Assembly (NCBI GenBank): GCA_017504335.1
Contig: JAFVRI010000153.1
Span: forward strand, 1 to 7,853
Length of the DNA stretch: 7,853 bases
DNA from: Clostridia bacterium
Lineage (GTDB): Bacteria > Bacillota > Clostridia > Oscillospirales > CAG-272
Direction: 5' to 3'
A model generated the notes under the pieces. It did no database searches, had not been told where the DNA came from, and was given only the letters and a program-made list of their open reading frames with translations. A program made the position numbers and the translations under genes. Positions within the stretch are counted from its first letter, which is position 1. Each line of letters begins with the position of its first letter. This document shows, in pieces, positions 6,107-7,853 of this stretch.

Positions 6107-6231
6107 GAGAATTTCGCAATTTTTTCTCGGAAAGGAAAATTCTTTTTCAAAAAAAATGCCAAGTTGGGGACAAAAAAGAGAAGAAAAAGAAAAAATGAGC
6201 AATAATTGTCTATAAAGCTTTAGGTATTGTC

Positions 6232-6260
6232 TTGAATTTGCAGGAGATTTGTCTTATAAT
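6232..6260 (+). promoter_or_regulatory. Sigma-A promoter for the Gfo/Idh/MocA oxidoreductase
   Basis: -35 TTGAAT (6232-6237) and a perfect -10 TATAAT (6255-6260) are 17 bases apart. Transcription would start near 6267, about 53 bases before the ATG. An all-purine A-rich tract (6172-6195) lies upstream and may help promoter strength. The promoter is divergent from that of lepA, with about 125 bases between the two -35 boxes. Confidence 0.85.
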
Positions 6261-6272
6261 ACCAATATAGAA

Positions 6273-6291
6273 TCGGGGCACGGACCCCCGA
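6273..6291 (+). promoter_or_regulatory. Hairpin at the 5' end of the oxidoreductase leader
   Basis: TCGGGG (6273-6278) and CCCCGA (6286-6291) form a perfect 6-bp GC-rich stem with a 7-base loop. It begins a few bases after the predicted transcription start and ends well before the ribosome binding site AAAGGA (6306-6311). It lacks a T run, so it is not a terminator. A 5' mRNA-stabilising role is possible, as is a regulator site. Confidence 0.5.
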
Positions 6292-6319
6292 AATCTTGCG
6301 TTGCGAAAGGAACAGAAGG

Positions 6320-7387
6320 ATGGAAACCGGAAAAAAGAGAATTGCGGTGGTCGGCTACGGCGGAATGGGTGGCTGGCACGTAAAACACATTTTGAAGAGT
6401 GATGTATTGGAGCTGGCGGGTATTTGTGACATTCGTGACTGTCGCAAGGAGAAGGCACGCGAGCGTGAAATTTATGTATATGAGACCTTTGAGGACGTTC
6501 TGGCAGATCCCACGGTAGATCTTTTGACCCTTGCCGTTCCCAATGAGCTGCACATGCCCATGGCAGTGAAGGCGATGGAGGCGGGCAAGAACGTGATCTC
6601 CGAGAAGCCTGTGGCGCTGAATTCCACCGAGCTTCAGGCGATGATCGATGCGTCCAACCGCACGGGCAAGCTCTTTACGGTTCACCAGAACCGCAGATGG
6701 GACTGCGATTATCTGAAGATGAAGGAAGTATATGCATCGGGCGAGCTGGGCGATGTGTTCGGCATTGAGTCCCGTGTGCAGGGATCCCGCGGAATTCCCG
6801 GTGACTGGAGAGGTCACAAGGAGCATGGCGGAGGAATGATTCTGGACTGGGGTGTTCACCTCATCGACCAGATGCTGGGTATTGTATACGACCGCAAGGT
6901 AGAGAAGGTCTACTGCCGTTGCGATCACATTACCAACTATGAGGTTGACGACGGCTTTAAGCTGGATCTGTATTTTGAGAATGATCTGACCGCTCGCATT
7001 GAGGTTGGTACCTCTCACTTCATTGCCTTGCCCCGTTATTATATGACAGGCTCCAACGGAAGTGCCATCATTGAAAACTGGACCTCCGATTGCCGCGTGA
7101 CCTGCTGCAAGAACTGGGATGAAAAGGATGTGGTTCCCGTAGTGACCGCCGCGGGTCTGACCAAGACCATGGCGCCCAGAGACGAGAACACCATCATGAC
7201 CGAGGTGACCCCTCTGCCTACCTCGGATGTACACGACTTCTACCGCAACGTATGCCGTGCCATCGACGGCAAGGAGGAGCAGATCGTGAAGCACGACCAG
7301 CTCATGCGTGTTATGAAGATCATGGAGGCTGCCTTCCGCTCCGACGAGCTGGGTGCGCCTGTTGCCATCGACGATAAAATTTGCTGA
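6320..7387 (+). CDS. Gfo/Idh/MocA-family NAD(P)-dependent oxidoreductase
   Basis: A predicted cytosolic dehydrogenase of the glucose-fructose oxidoreductase / inositol 2-dehydrogenase family, which oxidises or reduces sugars, inositols or related compounds. The N-terminal Rossmann fold begins at residues 7-17 with IAVVGYGGMG. The family EKP motif follows in ISEKPVALN (93-101), where the lysine is catalytic. NRRWD (124-128) and the substrate-site motif DWGVHLID (176-183) are in the C-terminal domain. At 355 residues it has the usual family length. The start is ATG at 6320, with AAAGGA eight bases upstream. A TTG 24 bases earlier is in frame but overlaps that site. Many members act in carbohydrate operons, but no sugar transporter or kinase is adjacent here, so the substrate stays open. 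A cysteine-rich miniprotein gene follows after 73 bases. Confidence 0.94.
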   Translation: METGKKRIAVVGYGGMGGWHVKHILKSDVLELAGICDIRDCRKEKAREREIYVYETFEDVLADPTVDLLTLAVPNELHMPMAVKAMEAGKNVISEKPVALNSTELQAMIDASNRTGKLFTVHQNRRWDCDYLKMKEVYASGELGDVFGIESRVQGSRGIPGDWRGHKEHGGGMILDWGVHLIDQMLGIVYDRKVEKVYCRCDHITNYEVDDGFKLDLYFENDLTARIEVGTSHFIALPRYYMTGSNGSAIIENWTSDCRVTCCKNWDEKDVVPVVTAAGLTKTMAPRDENTIMTEVTPLPTSDVHDFYRNVCRAIDGKEEQIVKHDQLMRVMKIMEAAFRSDELGAPVAIDDKIC

Positions 7388-7402
7388 ACCAAACGCTTGC
7401 GA

Positions 7403-7449
7403 CCCACATATGATAATATCGAAGGGCAATGCCCTTGAACTTATGTGGG
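7403..7449 (+). promoter_or_regulatory. Nested inverted repeat overlapping the miniprotein ribosome binding site
   Basis: CCCACATA (7403-7410) pairs perfectly with TATGTGGG (7442-7449). Inside it, AAGGGC (7422-7427) pairs with GCCCTT (7431-7436) around AAT. The outer 3' arm ends in GGG, the first three bases of the Shine-Dalgarno GGGAGG (7447-7452) of the gene starting at 7461. If the outer stem forms in mRNA it would mask part of that site. No T run follows, so it is not a terminator. Within the left arm, CATATGATA (7407-7415) also fits a sporulation sigma-K-type -10 pattern, with only weak support for a -35. Confidence 0.6.
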
Positions 7450-7460
7450 AGGACTTTTGA

Positions 7461-7550
7461 ATGAATCACTGTCTTTGCAATCTGTTTGACGATAACTGGA
7501 TCTGGATCATCATTATCGCGCTGATCGTACTGTTCTGCTGCTGCGGTTGA
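7461..7550 (+). CDS. 29-residue cysteine-rich single-span membrane peptide
   Basis: The ATG at 7461 is preceded by a strong ribosome binding site, GGGAGG, eight bases upstream. The frame ends at TGA 7548-7550. The peptide has a short polar head with C4, C6 and the acidic D10-D11, a hydrophobic stretch from W13 to F25 rich in isoleucine (WIWIIIIALIVLF), and a tail of three cysteines plus glycine (CCCG). A 13-residue span is short but could cross or lie in a membrane. From memory, very small Cys-tailed hydrophobic proteins of this kind are common in Clostridia and lack a known role; some resemble small spore-coat-type proteins. It is downstream of the oxidoreductase and may share its transcript. 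The coding call rests on the site spacing and the peptide's non-random composition. Confidence 0.72.
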   Translation: MNHCLCNLFDDNWIWIIIIALIVLFCCCG

Positions 7551-7551
7551 T

Positions 7552-7574
7552 GCGAAGGACGCGGGTCGCTTTTT
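7552..7574 (+). terminator. Weak candidate terminator after the miniprotein
   Basis: GCGA (7552-7555) pairs with TCGC (7566-7569), or alternatively GAC/GTC around GCGG, and five T follow (7570-7574). The stem is only 3-4 bp, so it would leak. The adjoining GCTTTTT-GA-AAAAAGC palindrome (7568-7583) competes with it. Confidence 0.3.
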
Positions 7575-7610
7575 GAAAAAAGCTCCGCAAAAACTTGATT
7601 ACAAAATATG

Positions 7611-7675
7611 GCTTGGGGGAACTTAGACTCCTCGTCCCTGTGTGACGGGTAGGCGATTGTGTTCTCTCTGAGGTT
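7611..7675 (+). other. Unassigned intergenic stretch with short pairings, possible structured RNA
   Basis: The 303 bases from 7551 to the window end contain no convincing gene. The part just before the long terminator can fold: CCTC (7630-7633) pairs with GAGG (7670-7673) and encloses CGTC/GACG (7633-7647) or, as an alternative, CCC/GGG (7636-7649). No known RNA family is recognised, and no well-spaced promoter is visible between 7570 and 7611. It may simply be the 3' untranslated region of the miniprotein transcript. Confidence 0.3.
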
Positions 7676-7729
7676 GAAAACCGTCGGACGGCGTTGCTCT
7701 CGCACGCACCGATGGTTTTCTTCTTTTTT
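7676..7729 (+). terminator. Long intrinsic terminator hairpin
   Basis: GAAAACCGTCGG (7676-7687) pairs along its full 12 bases with CCGATGGTTTTC (7709-7720), with one G-U pair. The apical part adds GCG/CGC and TGC/GCA around a TCTC loop. TTCTTTTTT (7721-7729) follows. This is a strong plus-strand terminator and is the most likely end of the oxidoreductase–miniprotein transcript, or of a small RNA upstream of it. Confidence 0.85.
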
Positions 7730-7763
7730 ATAACGGGGTGTCGAGTCGTAGGAAATCAAAAGC

Positions 7764-7795
7764 CTCCCTCCCGGAGGGAGCCTTCCCTTTGAAGG
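7764..7795. repeat. Pair of adjacent GC-rich palindromes
   Basis: CTCCCTCC (7764-7771) and GGAGGGAG (7773-7780) form a perfect 8-bp inverted repeat with one central base. Directly beside it, CCTTC (7781-7785) pairs with GAAGG (7791-7795). No T run follows either one. Back-to-back intergenic palindromes of this type are frequent as dispersed repeats in Clostridia. Whether this one is multicopy cannot be seen in one window. Confidence 0.55.
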
Positions 7796-7833
7796 ATTCA
7801 CACGGGGGAAAAAACGGTGGGCGATCATTTCTC

Positions 7834-7853
7834 GGGGCGTCGAGGACGTCGCC
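7834..7853. repeat. Palindromic repeat cut by the window end
   Basis: GGCG (7836-7839) pairs with CGCC (7850-7853), and CGTC (7838-7841) can instead pair with GACG (7845-7848) around GAG. The left arm begins GGGGCG from 7834, so two more C beyond the window would extend the stem to six pairs. It looks like the start of another short dispersed palindrome. Confidence 0.4.

Noticed and set aside
6048..6119. A 24-codon N-terminal extension of LepA
   Set aside because: It would include the -10 box of the lepA promoter, and the conserved LepA N-terminus begins at the ATG at 6047, which has its own GGAG.
6254..7429. A 391-codon open frame on the minus strand opposite the oxidoreductase gene
   Set aside because: It lies antisense to a well-supported Gfo/Idh/MocA gene with intact motifs, promoter and ribosome binding site. 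Its translation shows no recognisable domain and reflects codon bias of the real gene.
7611..7729. A 6S or signal-recognition-particle RNA in the right-hand intergenic region
   Set aside because: The stretch is too short for 6S RNA and lacks a central bubble closed by long end pairing. It also lacks the conserved GGAAG/AGCA-type signal-recognition loop.
7466..7828. A 120-codon open frame on the minus strand in the right-hand intergenic region
   Set aside because: It runs through the terminator and palindromes and across the miniprotein gene. It has no ribosome binding site before its ATG, and its low-complexity end (repeated Q, S) suggests noncoding sequence.

Overview
The window looks like chromosomal DNA from a mid-GC, anaerobic, Gram-positive bacterium of the Clostridia (Bacillota). 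The evidence is a flavin reductase–rubredoxin fusion typical of strict anaerobes, strong sigma-A-type promoters, AGGAG-type ribosome binding sites, U-tailed intrinsic terminators, and short palindromic intergenic repeats. No phage, transposase, CRISPR or secretion genes are seen. Most of the window is housekeeping sequence. The less explained parts are the intergenic regions and one 29-residue cysteine-rich peptide.

Minus strand, read right to left (6110 to 90). A promoter at 6078-6106 drives lepA (EF-4 GTPase, 4233-6047) and, 19 bases later, an M20-family amidohydrolase (2876-4213). This unit ends at a hairpin terminator (2831-2866). A 316-base gap (2560-2875) holds further hairpins and a near-consensus promoter (2602-2630), with a perfect inverted repeat across its -35 box. 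That promoter drives a high-molecular-weight rubredoxin-type protein (1939-2559) and a PHP-family, histidinol-phosphatase-like enzyme (1126-1929). Their spacing is tight, with the downstream ribosome binding site touching the upstream stop. A further promoter (1082-1110) then serves smpB (573-1058) and ssrA/tmRNA (135-504), the two partners of trans-translation. A strong terminator follows directly after the tmRNA CCA end. Beyond it (5-87) is an array of mini-palindromes separated by the heptamer ATTTCAC.

Plus strand (6232 onward). From a divergent promoter runs a Gfo/Idh/MocA-family NAD(P)-dependent oxidoreductase (6320-7387). After a 73-base spacer comes the 29-residue cysteine-rich membrane peptide (7461-7550). 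The spacer contains a nested inverted repeat whose 3' arm overlaps the peptide's Shine-Dalgarno sequence. The last 303 bases hold no convincing gene. They contain a weak hairpin, a long terminator hairpin (7676-7729), and palindromic repeats that run off the window end.

The smpB-ssrA pair forms a complete ribosome-rescue module, and lepA is another translation-associated factor. The rubredoxin fusion suggests defence against oxygen or nitric oxide, but its usual flavodiiron partner is not in view. No new multi-gene system can be supported. The best leads are the miniprotein with its possibly masked ribosome binding site, and the structured intergenic elements.
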